From Thermothielavioides terrestris NRRL 8126 (lineage: Eukaryota > Ascomycota > Sordariomycetes > Sordariales > Chaetomiaceae): a DNA stretch of 64,000 nt. The position numbers were made by a program, and so were the translations under genes. How positions within the stretch are numbered: the stretch's first letter is position 1; each line of letters opens with the position of its first letter. The notes under the pieces were generated by a model. That model made no database searches and was not told the DNA's origin. It saw only the letters and a list, made by a program, of their open reading frames with translations. The stretch covers positions 3,162,001 to 3,226,000 of the forward strand of contig NC_016458.1 in assembly GCF_000226115.1 (NCBI RefSeq), written 5' to 3'. This document shows, piece after piece, positions 12,134 through 24,218 of the stretch.

Positions 12134-13324
12134 ATGGCGTACTTCTTCGCGACACCGGTCGATATCGACATTGTCCTCGACGATGCCGACGAGCGGGCAA
12201 TGGTCGATGTCAAGCTGGACAAGAACCGGCGCGAGAAGGCCCCGCTATACATGGACGGCGAGTCCGTCAAGGGCGCCGTGACCGTGCGCCCCAAGGATGG
12301 CAAGCGGTTAGAGCACACGGGAATCAAGGTGCAATTCATTGGTACAATAGGTACAGGCTCCTCTGTCCATCAGGATGGCACACTGCTCGGGCACCAGCTG
12401 ATACGCGCTTGCCGGCTGCAGAGATGTTCTTCGACCGGGGCAACCACTACGAGTTCCTGTCGCTCGTCCAAGAGCTGGCCGCGCCAGGCGAACTGCAGCA
12501 CCCGCAAACCTTCGACTTCAACTTCAAGAACGTCGAGAAGCAGTACGAGTCGTACAACGGCATCAACGTGAAGCTGCGCTACTTTGTGCGCGTCACCGTC
12601 TCGCGCCGCATGGCCGATGTGATCCGTGAGAAGGACATCTGGGTCTACAGCTACCGCATCCCGCCCGAGATGAACAGCAGCATCAAGATGGATGTCGGCA
12701 TCGAGGACTGCCTGCACATCGAGTTCGAGTACAGCAAGAGCAAGTACCACCTCAAGGACGTCATCGTGGGCCGCATCTACTTCCTGCTCGTGCGCCTGAA
12801 GATCAAGCATATGGAGCTCAGCATCATCCGCCGCGAGACTACCGGTGCCGCCCCGAATCAATACAACGAGAGCGAGACGCTGGTGAGGTTTGAGGTACGT
12901 GCTGCTCCAGGGTTGATTTGGGACACGCACACGTATATACATATGTATGACATACAGAAGCGCTGACGTCCACGACTGGGCAGATCATGGATGGCTCGCC
13001 ATCGAGGGGAGAGACCATACCGATCCGGCTGTTCCTTGGCGGCTTCGACCTGACGCCGACTTTCCGGGATGTCAACAAGAAGTTCTCGACGCGATACTAC
13101 CTCAGTTTGGTCTTGATCGACGAAGGTAGGCCACCCCGCCATCTCCCATCGCGATCCCTCTCTGGGACCAGTCTAACTAACAAATGGCTCTCGTCTCAGA
13201 CGCAAGGAGATACTTCAAACAGTCAGAGATCATCCTATATCGGCAAGCGCCCGAAATAGCTGCCAATGGGCAAGAAGCCTTACCAGCACCTGAAACCAAG
13301 CAAGTAGCGGCGGCGCCTGCTTAG
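12134..13324 (+). CDS. vps26: Retromer subunit Vps26 (Pep8)
   Basis: Arrestin-fold subunit of the retromer cargo-recognition trimer, which acts in endosome-to-Golgi retrieval. Exons 12134-12350, 12422-12894, 12984-13125 and 13200-13324 give 318 residues, close to the family norm. Junctions rebuild FIGTIEMFFDRGNHYEFLSL, VRFE-IMDGSPSRGE and LIDE-DARRYFKQSEIILYR, all hallmark stretches. The start MAYFFATPVDIDIVLDD is typical. Introns are 71, 89 and 74 nt. The C-terminal tail after the last conserved block is short and Ala/Pro-rich. The gene converges with nup120. Confidence 0.96.
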
Positions 13325-13720
13325 TTTGAGTTGGCAGTAGTCGGGAAGGGCCAGGAGGAAAACGCAATGGGTGGTCGGTTTTGTATGTATGTATGGATGC
13401 GAGGGGTAATATTCTTCAGCATGGGCACGGCGTTGGTTCGTTCAGTCACCCAAGGAACTCCTACGTTCTACGTTCAACTTGACATTCAAGGGAATTTCGA
13501 AAAATGTTCCTCGAATTGGTATGAGTGCTGTATTCCGTTGTAATCAACCCAGATCCATCGCATTGCGCCCTTCGCCACCACAGCAGTGCCAACGACCAAC
13601 CGAGTTTACACTTGCCTGACTGAGTTCTCTAAGCCTGCAGTAAATAGGAAAATCATTACACAGTCCCGTACCCCAATACATCCTTCTCTCCATTCTACAC
13701 CCAAACCCCGCTTCGCACAC
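13325..13720. other. Convergent intergenic region
   Basis: 3' flanks of vps26 and nup120. No gene seen. Confidence 0.6.
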
Positions 13721-16700
13721 TCAGGCCAAGTCCATCAAGTCATCCTCGGCAGTGAGCCCAAACTGGTTGTTCTGGATCGCCACGATCCTGTCCAGCTCCT
13801 GCTGGTACTGCTTGCGGATGTCCGCCAGCATGAGGAGCCGCCGCGCCGGCAGCTCCTCCGTGTTCCGCGCCGGGAACCTGTGCATTTTCTCCAGCAGCGC
13901 CGCATCATCCTCCGACACGGCTGCCCCTTGACCGTCCGCCGCCATTTCGGCGTCCAGCTTCCGGGCGAGCTCGTCCAGCTGCGCCTCCAAGTCGTCATCA
14001 CCCCCGGCGGCCCCGCGGCGCTCGTCTTCCACCCCGCGGAGCACGTCCTCCATGATGTAAGCCTCCTGCGGTGCGACGCAGCTCAGCGCGTTGATCAGCA
14101 GGAGGTACTGCCGCGTGATCTGGGTGTCCAGGGCGTCCTCGGCGCCGTCCTCTCCGCCGCCGATCCTGTCGCCCTCGCCCGCGCGCCGCAGCTTCTGCAG
14201 CCGGTCGAGCAGGATGGCGGCGGCGCCGCGGTAGTCGTTGTGGCTGATGCGCCAGGCATAAAGGATCTGGTGGTAGGGCACACCGTTGAGCACGTCTCTG
14301 GTGGCGCGGCACTTCTCGAGCAGGATGTCGTCGACCTTGGTCTGGAGGCCCGAGAACGGCAGGCTGATGAGCTCGGAGCTCTGTCCCGTCGCGCACATCT
14401 TCTCGACGAGCTTCCGCAGGCACGACTTTTGCAGCGCTTCGTCGTCCATGGAGAGCAGGGCCGAGTGGGCCTCCTCGAAATGCGAGATTGCGACCGAGGC
14501 GGTGAACAGACGGCTGAGCATCTCCGTCTTGGTCCCCGCAGCCTCGTGGTTACCTGCTTGGACAAACTGCAGGGCGAGACGGGAAAACTCCACGACGTAC
14601 GAGTAGGCCTTTTGCCTGTCGTAGAGACTGACTATGTGGGCATAGTAGTTCGGAAGCCCGCTGTTGAGGAGATTCCATTCGGTGTCGTCGAGAAGCCCCG
14701 CGCTGTGCCTGTCCAGGTGCTTGATAGAGATGCTCAAGCCAATGGCTGCTCTCCTGAAGTAGTAGGCGGCAGTGTCGTGGTCCCTGAGCGCAAGGAAAAC
14801 GCGGCCTTGAACGTACGTCGAAAAGGGGTCTTGATCAGCAAAAGGGTTAAGCTCCAGAGCAAGGTCTGGCCGTTCCTGCTTTAGTAGTCTGCACTGGAGG
14901 AGCCAGGTGTAGAGCACAGTAGTGCTGCTGGGGGCGCACAGGTCCAGCACCAGATCCGTGATGCTCGACAGCAGCGGCATGTTATTGCTCTCTGGAAGCC
15001 CGAACAGGTGTCCAGTCAGCCCTTCCAGAGCAGTGATGGTGTTGTTTTCGTCTTGGCCGCGCCTGGCCAAGGCTGGGGACGAGGATCCGGATCCGCCCGT
15101 TTTGGATGCCGAAGCGCTCAGCTCCGTCTTTGCCATCCACCTTAAATGTTCCAGCCTCCGTAGCGCGTCGATCAACCGCCTGTACACGGAACCGACGTCG
15201 AAGCGCGAGTGTAGCGGAGATGCCTCCTCGCTTTCAATGTCGAACTCCATGTGGACAAGCAGGATGAGCTGGCTAAAGAGGATCTGCCAGTGAAGTTCGA
15301 TGGTCTCCTGCACAGCACGGACAACCACTTTGCGTCCAAATCCAGTAAAAGGTTCTCGAAGCTCTTGCGAGTTCGCTTCGCTGGTCGCCGTGATAAGATC
15401 GAACAAGTCCTCATAAAGCCTCGCCGTCACCATTTGATAGTTCTGGCCGAGAGTGTCGATTACTTGAGCACAGTCGTCGTCTGTGACCGACGGCCAGAAC
15501 CCTGCACGGTCCAAGAACAGCTGCATCCGTTCGCTGTCGGATCTGGCCGAGTCTTCATACAATTCGGCCCTCAGGGCGGCTCTGCTCAATTGGTGCATGC
15601 TGTCTGAGAAGCTTTCGACGAAGGTTAGTCCGGCGGACACCAGCGCCGCAACATCTTCGTTCTTCTTCTCTGGTGACTGGAGATTATGATAGACTCGGTC
15701 CAGGTCGCTGCACTGCCTTACAGCAGCGATCAAGTCGGCACAGGCAACCCAGACCATGCCCTCCACAGGATCGAAGACCAGCGAGAGCGCTTCGCCCCGT
15801 TGTTTATCGAGCTCAAGCAAGAGACGCCAGAAGCGCATCCACTGGGTCTCGCTCGTGTTCCTGAACTGATCGTAATCCGCGGTACCTGCTGAGCTCCGGT
15901 CCAAGGCCGTCGTGGACCCCAGCACGGAGCAGATGGATTCCGCAATGCTCCTGCCAGCCTTGGGCACCGTTTCCTTGTAGGTACCCAACCCTTTCTCATA
16001 GATCGCCAGCGCTGTTTCGAGGGTCGACTTCGCGAAACGTCCTGGGTAGAAGATGAGATCCAGCCATTTCTCGGCGCAGTCCGTAGAGTTCCAGGGCCCG
16101 GATGCTTGCACAGTGGGCACTGTATTTTCGACGTGGACCGCCTTCCAACCGCCGCTGAATGGTGCTGCGCCGTTCTGAGGCTGTACCTGTAGCCGGTGCA
16201 CGCGGTAGCTGGTGTTGTTCTTCCACAGCGTCCACAGCTCGGGCCCTTCTGCTTGTTGCGCAACGGCGAAGTCGGCCAGGGACCACACGTCCAAAGACGA
16301 CGGACTTGGGGGCACCAAGTGCGTTCCTGGGAAGCAGTCCGCGACGAGTATCGACCCCTGATCGTTCGCCTTGACCTTCCAGAACTTGAATTCGCCGGCC
16401 CCAACCGGGGAATATGTTACGGCCAGACACTGGCCATGGCCGTTGTCCAGTATCCGAATCAAATTGCCCTGGGAAGGATCGACAGTCCATTTTCCAACCT
16501 CCTGCGAGTCGCGCCTCGTATTCAGGATGTCGCCGGTGTACAGAATCTGACCCGTACGCACGTCCCATACCCTCAATCGGTGATCCAAGCAGACGGTGAA
16601 TAGAAAGGCGGTGTCGGGATGGCCCATGGTCGTAACTGCGGTCGAAGCGGCTGCTGTCAACTCCATGTTGACCTTGTCGTACCTGATGGTGGGATTCCGC

Positions 16701-17474
16701 TGGAAAGGAACCAGTCCCCGCAGGCTCTGGCCCCATCCAGCAACGTTATAGATGGTCTCTTTCCACAAGGCTCCATTCGCTGGCAATCGATGGATTGATC
16801 AGCAATCGGTAGTCCTCCAACCGCAAGCCAGGCACAGACTTACAATCATGGCCCTTGTTCCTGTCGAACTTCAGAATGCCGCCATCATGCATTGTGACGA
16901 TCAACTGGTCTGGATGTACAACAGCCAGCCTATGCGGGTGCTTGAACCCGAATCCGGGTGGAGAGCACGACCTGCAAGCATCGCCTAGGCCGCCATCCGT
17001 GGCAGTCCTCTTGCGGAAGTGATCCGGCCGCAGCGTGATGGACCACAGCTGATTCGAGTGGTCGACGACATAGACGCATAGCGCATCGTAGTCCTCGGGG
17101 TCGGCAAAACCGACGCAAGACGTCCGAATTGCGGTGGGGAACCGGAGGTTCAGGATGAGGGGCGCATCGGATTCCTTCTGCTGCTTGCAGACGTCGGCAA
17201 CACGGAGGCTGAGGACGCAGCCGTCGTCCAAGACCCGCCAGAGGAACGCGCGCGGAGAGCTGTTATGCTTGCGGTAGTAGATGGATGATGCGGTGGCCAG
17301 ATTCCTGGACCGGTAGCCCTTCTCGTCGTCGGCAGCGGCGCCGCTCCGACCCGAGCCCGACCGTCCGTAGGCGCTCTGCGGTGCGACGCGGATTTGGATG
17401 GTCGATGATTGCGCCGCCGGTTCTAGATTGAGGCGCGTCTCCTTGTAGAGCACCTCAAATTCCCTCGAGGCCAT
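13721..17474 (-). CDS. nup120: Nucleoporin Nup120 (Nup160 family)
   Basis: Scaffold nucleoporin of the Y-complex (Nup84 subcomplex) at the nuclear pore. Exons on the minus strand are 16844-17474 and 13721-16779, a phase-1 64 nt intron with a perfect GTAAGT donor, giving 1,229 residues. The N-terminal half is a beta-propeller-like region with RLRVWDVRTGQ; the junction rebuilds DSNGALWKETIYNVAGWGQS followed by LRGLV, which is diagnostic of the Nup160/Nup120 family. The C-terminal half is helical. I chose the ATG at 17474 (MASREFEVLYKETRLNLEP). An ATG 147 nt further upstream is in frame but adds a non-conserved, low-quality stretch. Long opposite-strand frames inside this gene are shadows. Confidence 0.93.
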
Positions 17475-18058
17475 CTTGGCCCCACGTATCGTTGTCAGGC
17501 GACAATTGGCGGATGCGAGGGCGCTGTCGCGTGTTGTTGAAATGCAGACGCGGCGTGATCTCGTCTTCCAACAAAGGGCAGAATTCAAGCCGTGCAAGGA
17601 AAGCTTGGCGGGGAGCTGCAAGCCGATCTTGGCGCGCCGCTGTGCACTGTGTTAGTTCCAGGCTAACGTGCACTAGCTACTGTGGTAGGCCCCTCTACTG
17701 CAGTTACCTACCACAGTTCGTGGGTGGGTGGGAAGCTCAGCGTCCAGACACGCAGACGCCCACCGCAGAGCTGTCTCAGTGGGTTAGCTGAGTGGAATTG
17801 AAGGTTGCCAGTGCACGGAAAAATCGAATAGATTCGTCTAGCCATACGGACTCCAGATACGCAGCTCCTGTCTCATTACGCCAGCCCTCCATGCAAAGCC
17901 GAGCTCAAACTCCCAAGCCAAAGAAAAAAGATTCCAGTAGGCGTGCATTAACTTCCCCGAGACCATGAGCCATGCCATAATTTCTTCCATGCGAGCTAAC
18001 AGTTGATGCAACATCAGACTCCTCATCCACTGTCCCCATTGGGCTCACTTGTATCGGG
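17475..18058. other. Intergenic: nup120 upstream and rad51 3' flank
   Basis: 584 bp of tandemly arranged flanks. It includes a TGGGTGGGTGGG run near 17721. No gene seen. Confidence 0.55.
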
Positions 18059-19194
18059 CTACTCCTTCTCCATGTCCTTCGGGCTCGGGTCTCCAATGCC
18101 GTCCTCGTTGATGGCGAACACAGTGTCGCTCTCCGGCAGGCAGGGACTATCGTAAATCTTGGCTATCCTGGTCTCGCCTCGGCCCTTCTTCAGACTGATC
18201 CGTGTTGTGCTCGCGTGGGCGATGATGTTGCCGCCGATCGGCTTCTTGGGATCAGGGTTGAACATGGCGGACGGGCCGCCGTCAACCTGCGCCACCACCT
18301 GGTTGGTGATAACGACAGCAATGCCGAATTCGTCGGCCAGGCGCTGGAGCGTCCGCATGAACTTTGCGAGATGCGTCTGTCTTGAACTCAGCTCACCGCG
18401 GCCGAGAAAATCCGTCCTGTACAGAGAAGTGGCCGAGTCGACGATGAGCAAACTGAAACGAGTTTCGCACATCATGGCCGCTGCCTGGTTCAGAAGTTGG
18501 AGCTGGTGGTCCGAGTTGTAAGCCCGCGCGTAGGCAACATTATCCAGAACCTCCTCGCCTGAGAGACCGTAGCGGTTGGCAACGGCGAGGAGACGCACGG
18601 GACGGAAGGTGCCTTCGGTATCGATGTACAGGCACTTCCCCTCGCCGCCGCCCATGTCGAACGGCAATTGACAAGTCACAGCCAGTGTGTGGCATATCTG
18701 CGACTTCCCAGTCCGGAACTCGCCGAAAATCTCGGTCACGCTGCCGGTCTCGATACCACCGGCGAGCAGAGTGTCGAGGTTCTTGGAGCCCGTGGTGATG
18801 GATATCAGCTCGCTGCGACGCAGGTGCATCTCGGTGGCTGTGGTGAAGCCCATCGGAACAAGCTTTGACGCCTCAGCAAGTATCTTGGCCGCCTTCTGCG
18901 CGGAAATGTTCTTGATCTGCTCGAGCACTCGCTGCGGTGTGTATGCGACAGACTCGACCGTGTTATAGCCTGCCTCGACGATTGACTGGATATCGCGTTT
19001 TGTAAGCCCTGCTACTCCCTGCGAGTCAGTGCCGTCAGCAGAGCTCTCGATTCTCCTCAACTAAAACACTGAGAGGGTGGCTTGAAGTCGGGGCTTACCT
19101 CCAGCTTGGCAAGGGGTGTCGGCGCGCCAGGCCCCATCTGCCCTCCATCCTCGCCATTGGCTCCATCGCCGTAGTACTCTTCCTGCCCAGACAT
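18059..19194 (-). CDS. rad51: DNA repair recombinase Rad51
   Basis: RecA-fold strand-exchange protein that forms the nucleoprotein filament in homologous recombination (the MEI-3 orthologue of Neurospora). Exons on the minus strand are 19099-19194 and 18059-19060, joined in phase 0 through a 38 nt intron (GTAAGC..TTAG), giving 365 residues. A short acidic Gly-rich N-terminus precedes the helix-hairpin-helix domain ([20 protein letters not shown]). Walker A GEFRTGKS is at 145-152 and Walker B LLIVDS at 236-241; the polymerisation and loop regions ([24 protein letters not shown]) are present. The 38 nt intron is short even for fungi, but joining it gives the expected AKLE-LRRIESS and keeps the frame. 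The promoter carries MBF-type motifs (separate entry). Confidence 0.95.
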
Positions 19195-20044
19195 TTGCAG
19201 TCGTAACCGGAGACAGCGGCGTGCGTTGAGTGAGTTGTGGCAGAAGTTGACTACGCGTACTCCTCCGGGAAAATCGGGTTGTTGTGTTGACAGCGACAAG
19301 GCTGGCAGGCATCAACGCGTTTAGCGCGGGGCGGTACTGACGCGGAAACCCGTGACCACTTGCGTGGTCCGTGGATGCCAAGCCTAAATTCCCCAGTTTA
19401 CTTTACATATGCCAGAACAACACAAACGTAAAATACGAATGCAAACGTAATGCTCCTTCGCCGTCTGGTAACCCGTAGTTACACGTTACTCGCTTCGCAC
19501 ATATTCGGAGAGCTTTCATCACCATCGCAACAACCACGACTACCTAATTATCGCGAGATATATTCATGTACATGCGTACCCAAGCAGTCCACTCTTTGCG
19601 CCGTCTCAAAGTGCCTTTGATTAACTAGCATGCCAAACATATTTATTTGCCCCCCGCTCGTTAAGCACAGCAAAGCCTCCCCGCGCCAACCACTCGAGAG
19701 TCCGAGACCGAATGCTTTCTAGGGTTGCTCTGTTTCACCCGCTTGATCCATCCTTCCCTACCTCCCAAAGGTCCCGGCAGAGAGGATCGATCCATCATTG
19801 ACCCTCCTTGGACCCCGGTTGAAGTGTGCGTCGCCCGGGCCGAAGGTAGGCTCCGGAGCGGGCAACTCCTCCTGCCCTTGCTGCAGAGACGCATGTGTTT
19901 CAGCCTGGGAAAGCGCAGAGAAGCCGCTCGGTGTCCGGGCGGGCGTCTCAAAGGGGTCGCGCTCACGCCTTTCTCTCTCAGACCATCGCCGGGGAGCTGC
20001 ATCATGTCCTGCCCGCCCATGGAGCGGATTCCTGGCCATGTACA
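19195..20044. other. Intergenic: rad51 promoter and downstream flank
   Basis: 850 bp between the rad51 start and the stop of the next minus-strand gene. The proximal 160 bp hold the MBF-like sites. The rest shows no supported gene. Confidence 0.55.
19253..19348 (-). promoter_or_regulatory. Cluster of MCB/E2F-like sites upstream of rad51
   Basis: Two perfect ACGCGT (MluI cell-cycle box) hexamers at 19253-19258 and 19315-19320, an overlapping TTTAGCGCGGG near 19319-19330, and GACGCGGAAA at 19339-19348, which reads TTTCCGCGTC on the coding strand. They lie 59-154 bp upstream of the rad51 ATG. ACGCGT is the known MBF site that drives S-phase DNA-repair genes, including RAD51, in yeasts; control here is inferred from the sites alone. 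Confidence 0.6.
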
Positions 20045-20894
20045 TTACAGCCTTGAGCTGTGCGACGAGGACGTGTAGCTCCTGGCGCTCGTGCTCTGCA
20101 CCGACGGCGGTTGCGAGTCCACCGATTCTTCGGAAGAGGACCCGGTGCTTCGCTGACTGGGCCGGCGCGGGCTCCGTTGAGCAGGAGACGCGGGGACGTA
20201 CGTGTCGTACGGTGGTTTCGCTGCTGCCGCTTGCCCTTCCAACTTGCGCAGGGTATCCTCGTTCAACCCACCGACCGGCCGGGACGAATGTCTCTTCGCT
20301 CTGGTGGAAAATTTTGAGACAGGGATGGCAACTCCCAATTGCGCGCTCTCCAGCGAGTCGGAATCCGTGACCTTCTGCAAGACGGAAGCGGCAGATGGGC
20401 TCTGCTTGGTCCCCAGGCTTGTTGTGCTCACCGGCACCGACTTCTCATCCTCCGAGTACTCGCGCCCCTTTTTCTGCGAATCCGAGTCCCGGCCAACAAC
20501 CAGGGTGGTCGAGGAAGCAAGCTTAGCCGATGCCCCTTCATTGAGCGATGCTGGCCTGGATATCCATATCCCGTCCACCTCGACCCCGCTCTGGATGGCG
20601 CGGACGCCGAAGGGGACGTTGTTGGCTCGCTTGGCCGGAAGTCCTGCCTTGCGCATCTCCTCCAATCGAGCTCTCTTTTCCTTATCCAGCGCTTCTTGTT
20701 TCTTCATCAGCCGGTTATTCCACCACAGCTTGCACAGCCCAGCGCAGAAAACAGCCACGATCGCCATGGCGAGCACCTACGTGAGCCCGACGTTAGCAAA
20801 CAGTCTGTTAACTCAGTTACGGCGGTGGGCTTGGAGCGCATACGAAGGTCATCTGCTCCCACAGCTCCCATGACGTGAAGAACGTGCCGGCCAT
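20045..20894 (-). CDS. Conserved fungal membrane-anchored protein of unknown function
   Basis: Exons on the minus strand are 20844-20894 and 20045-20776, phase 0, GTATGC..GTAG, giving 260 residues. The start MAGTFFTSWELWEQMTFVLA leads into one transmembrane helix at about residues 15-36 (MTFVLAMAIVAVFCAGLCKL). A basic coiled stretch follows (KKQEALDKEKRARLEEMRKAG), then a PFGVRAIQSGVEVDGIWISR block that I recall as conserved in related hypothetical fungal proteins. The remaining C-terminal 150 residues are Ser-rich and disordered. The topology suggests a short outer N-terminus and a cytosolic tail. No enzymatic motif is seen and I assign no function. Confidence 0.85.
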
Positions 20895-22698
20895 CTTGTT
20901 TGCTGTGTCGTTGTCGCGCCAGATATGGCGGGAGCGTCGCGAAGGAGGTACAGCTCTCCGCAAGCTTGACAAAAGTGCCCTGGGCCTTGGCCTTCCTTGC
21001 GTCTCCGTCCTGAATATCGGCCGAAGATTGTGCTGAATCTGTGAAGATAGCCAGCCGGGCCGCGGCGCGGCAGCACCGTGGTCGCTTCCAACGCCAAGGT
21101 CGCGATTATCGACTTCCCTGGTCGATACGAGGGTGTGTAACGAGTGACAAGGACTCGTGATTGCTGCTCTGTTACCGAAACGAGCTTCTTCCCCCTTCGA
21201 CCAGGGCGGGTAGCTGCATTCGCAGGGCTGATATTCCCGTTAATGATCCATGAAGCGCCACTGGAAATAGCTCAGGTGGTACGACACGGATCGAACTGAG
21301 CAACGCGCAGTAGTGGCCGGGAATGACACCGAAGAGAGGCAACTGCCATTCCTAGTTGAAGGATAAGAGCATCAGGAAAACGAGCGGACTTGGGGGCGGG
21401 CGAGGGAGTATCTGCATGGGCTATGGGTTTGTCACTCTCGTAACAAAGGGCAAACGAGGGAAACCACTCATAAGGCCCGACAAACTGGCGGTCGGACAGG
21501 CATGGCCGCTTTTTGTATCCACAGCTTGATATTGAGCCCGGCTCGCGGGTACCGGCATTCGACAGGCACGGCCCGGGGAAGAGATATCATGGAAACCCGC
21601 AATCCGCAACTCTACAGCAACGTGCTCCATAACCCCCCTCCCCCCGCCCCCCCGGGCGCTGACGAGTCTCAGCCCGTCCAGCCCGCCATTTCCGCCACAT
21701 ACCAACGTTAAGTAGTATTCAGAGGGTACAGCTTCGTCTTTTCGTACGACAGCGCGGACCTACCCATTCGACTCAGTGGTCGACGACCGCTGGCCCGTGG
21801 GGCGTTCCTTGCAGCGGATGGCAGCCAGCTCCGCAGGCTAAATAGGGGGCACGGATCGCGATGACGAACAAGCTGGCGGTTCCCATATTGTCCTTGCCAA
21901 ATCCCGGCCGCCCGGCAGAACCTGGTTCGTGGATCCTAGCAAGCCCGAGCCCAGCTGCTCCTCTCGCCGGCATTTGAATGATTTTCAGCGACATGGTACG
22001 GAGTAGGTAGGAGAAAGCAAAGTTGTGCAATGCGGGACAGAGCTGTGTTGCCGTGCCCCTGCCTGAATTGCAAGAGGGACGCAAGTAGTTGTATGTAGGG
22101 AGCTGCGGCCATGGGGTCTTCCAACAATGAACTTGCGCCGTTGCCATCTGATTGGGGCGCAAAATTGCTTCCACATTCACCCAAATTGCTGATGCCATCG
22201 AGATCCTGATGGCGGCAGGCCCAGCGCGGCTCGGCAATTTTCGCACCCTAGCCTTGTAGTCTACCGTAACCAGGGCCACTGGCCCACATCGAGCATCAAA
22301 CAGACAGACGGGAGAGGAAGCAGTGAACAGAAAAAAAGAGAAGAAACAAAGTACTAGCGTACACTAGTTCGTGCTTACACTAGTGTATCTACCCCAGATC
22401 GGCAGCTCGGGATCGGATCGCCTGAAGCGACTGCCGAAGATGGAGCTAGGCAGGATAGGGTGATCTTGATCTTGGCTGACCCGCCAAGGAGTGCAGTGAG
22501 TGGTTGAAGCACTGAATGGTTGAGGCTGCTGGTGGATCCATGGATCCCTGGAGCCCCAGTCCGAACGCCCCAGGCAGAGAGAGCTTGGTCGAGAAAACTC
22601 TGAAGCCGGTGATGACTGGCACAACTGCACTTTGTCCATGGGTTCAATAAGTACACGACTGAGAAGCGGACTCGGCGCTTTCACGGTGGTCCCTCCAC
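20895..22698. other. Intergenic, 1.8 kb
   Basis: Contains the promoter of the membrane-anchored protein gene and the 3' flank of the next gene. Short open frames have no family resemblance. A short inverted CACTAGT/ACTAGTG pair sits near 22363-22384. Nothing else is supported. Confidence 0.5.
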
Positions 22699-23682
22699 CT
22701 AGCGACCGTCCTGTACGCGACCCTCCGAGATGACTTTCTCCTCCTCATCTTCCCCTTCCCCTTCCTCTTCTTCTTTGTCTCCGGCCTCGTTCTCTTTGTA
22801 CAGCTCGGCCACGTCCTCCTCACTCACCCCAGTCACCGTTGGCCCACTCGCCCCAGTCACCGTTGGCCCACTCGCCCCAGCCACCGTTGCCCTCGTTTGG
22901 GCACGCTTGGCTGCAAGCACTTGGGCTTTCTCCAAGAACTCTTCGGGGCTCTTCATCAGGTAGATTTCCGAGAAAGCAAAGGAGCACAGGAACGCAGGTA
23001 CAGCTGCGTCCTCGGGCCCAACGTCCTTGAACCTGTGGCCGTCGTGCTTGCGCTCACCGCCGCCGTAGACCTCGAGCACCTCCTTGTCGAGGTCGATGAC
23101 GTAGACCCACTCGCAAAAGAGGGTGTCGTTTGCAAATTCGAGTTCGAGGTGCACGGGGATCTTCTTCGGCTTCTTCTCAGCGCGGTCCTCTTCTTCAGTC
23201 TGGGCCGCGCGGGCAATGATACCCAGGATGCCAGCTGAGGTGTCCCGAGCCAGGCTGGGGTAAAGCTGGTTGATGCCGTACATGTTGCGCTCAAATATGG
23301 AGGAGGGTTGCTGCTGCTGCGCCCGGCGGTTGGCGTCCCAGGCCTCGCACTCCTCCCAGATGGCGTCCAGCTCCTCAGACGTCGGCTCATAGATGTGCTC
23401 CAGGCCGGCTTTGAGATTCTCGACGTTGCGGGCCACCGACAAGAAGTTGATGATCTTGACGCCTTGGCCCTCGGGGTAGCCGTCGAACTGGCCGTATTGC
23501 GCGAGGTACCATTTCCCCTTCCAGAAGATGCTGCACAGACCTGTAAGTTCTCTCCGCCCCGCTCCAGCAGACAAGTCGTATGCGGCTCGGAGGTTTCCGA
23601 GGGGAGGGGAGGAGAAGAGCGAAGAAGCAAAGGAGGCAGGGGGAAAGCGTGCTGCTCACCAAATAAGGTGCCGGGTGCCCAT
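22699..23682 (-). CDS. Conserved hypothetical fungal protein with acidic tail
   Basis: Exons on the minus strand are 23660-23682 (23 nt) and 22699-23530, phase 2, giving 284 residues. The splice rebuilds MGTRHLICIFWKGKWYLAQY followed by GQFDGYPEGQGVK, a start I recall in many fungal hypothetical proteins; it uses the acceptor TGTGCAG at 23531 rather than an upstream TTACAG, which gives the wrong frame. The core has IPVHLELEFANDTLFCEWVY followed by VIDLDKEVLEVY, a plausible beta-sheet domain. The C-terminal 60 residues contain a 24 bp tandem repeat (three units, 22822-22893) encoding GPTVTGAS-like units, then a Glu/Asp/Lys-rich tail. Function unknown. Confidence 0.85.
22822..22893. repeat. 24 bp coding tandem repeat, three units
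   Basis: Units start at 22822, 22846 and 22870. The first two differ by one base; the third carries two more changes. They lie in frame in the hypothetical gene at 22699-23682, so copy-number change would add or remove 8 residues. Confidence 0.9.
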
Positions 23683-24218
23683 GATGGTGGTCAGTCAGTC
23701 GGCTTCGGTCGGCAGCTAACGTTATGCTTGCGGGCGAATTGGAATCAGGTTCGCCTGCCAAATGAGGACTGCTTGCACTGCCGGAAGAGAGCTTCAAAGC
23801 AGAAAACCCTTGGGTATGAATCAAAAAAGACTGAAGGGCAAACCAACTCGAGCACACCACGATTTATACCTTGCGCTTGGTTCTGAAGGCGGGCGACGAT
23901 CAAATGTTTGGTGCTTCTGGCAGTCGGCCGTCTGCATCTTGCATTTGATGTTGGCACCAACGTCAAAGGCCACACCCCCCGCACATGGGCTGTGTCTGCC
24001 TGAAATCACTTCTGATTTGGGCAAAGGCGGGGGGCCGCCAAATCGTTTTCGATGGCTCTTGTTGGAGGGGTTGGGGGCGCTTCTGAGCATCTTGCCTGCC
24101 CTTCTAGGCAGCCGAACAAGGTTTCTCTTCCACTCGTTGAGCGGTGCTTGCTGTTTGCACCAGGCACCTATCCGCCGCGGGCAACTTCACCACCAACCAA
24201 GAACGCCGATGCCACAGC
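23683..24218. other. Intergenic before the oxygenase pseudogene
   Basis: Promoter side of the hypothetical gene ending at 23682 and upstream flank of the pseudogene. One TAACGTTA palindrome is at 23717-23724. No gene seen. Confidence 0.5.

Noticed and set aside
13586..14884. 432-codon plus-strand open frame
   Set aside because: Lies wholly antisense to the conserved C-terminal half of nup120 in GC-rich sequence; its composition (Val/Leu/Arg/His-rich) is that of a codon-bias shadow.
17475..17621. Upstream in-frame ATG for nup120 (49 extra residues)
   Set aside because: The extension is unlike the family start, and the ATG at 17474 begins the conserved MASREFEVLYKETRLNLEP.
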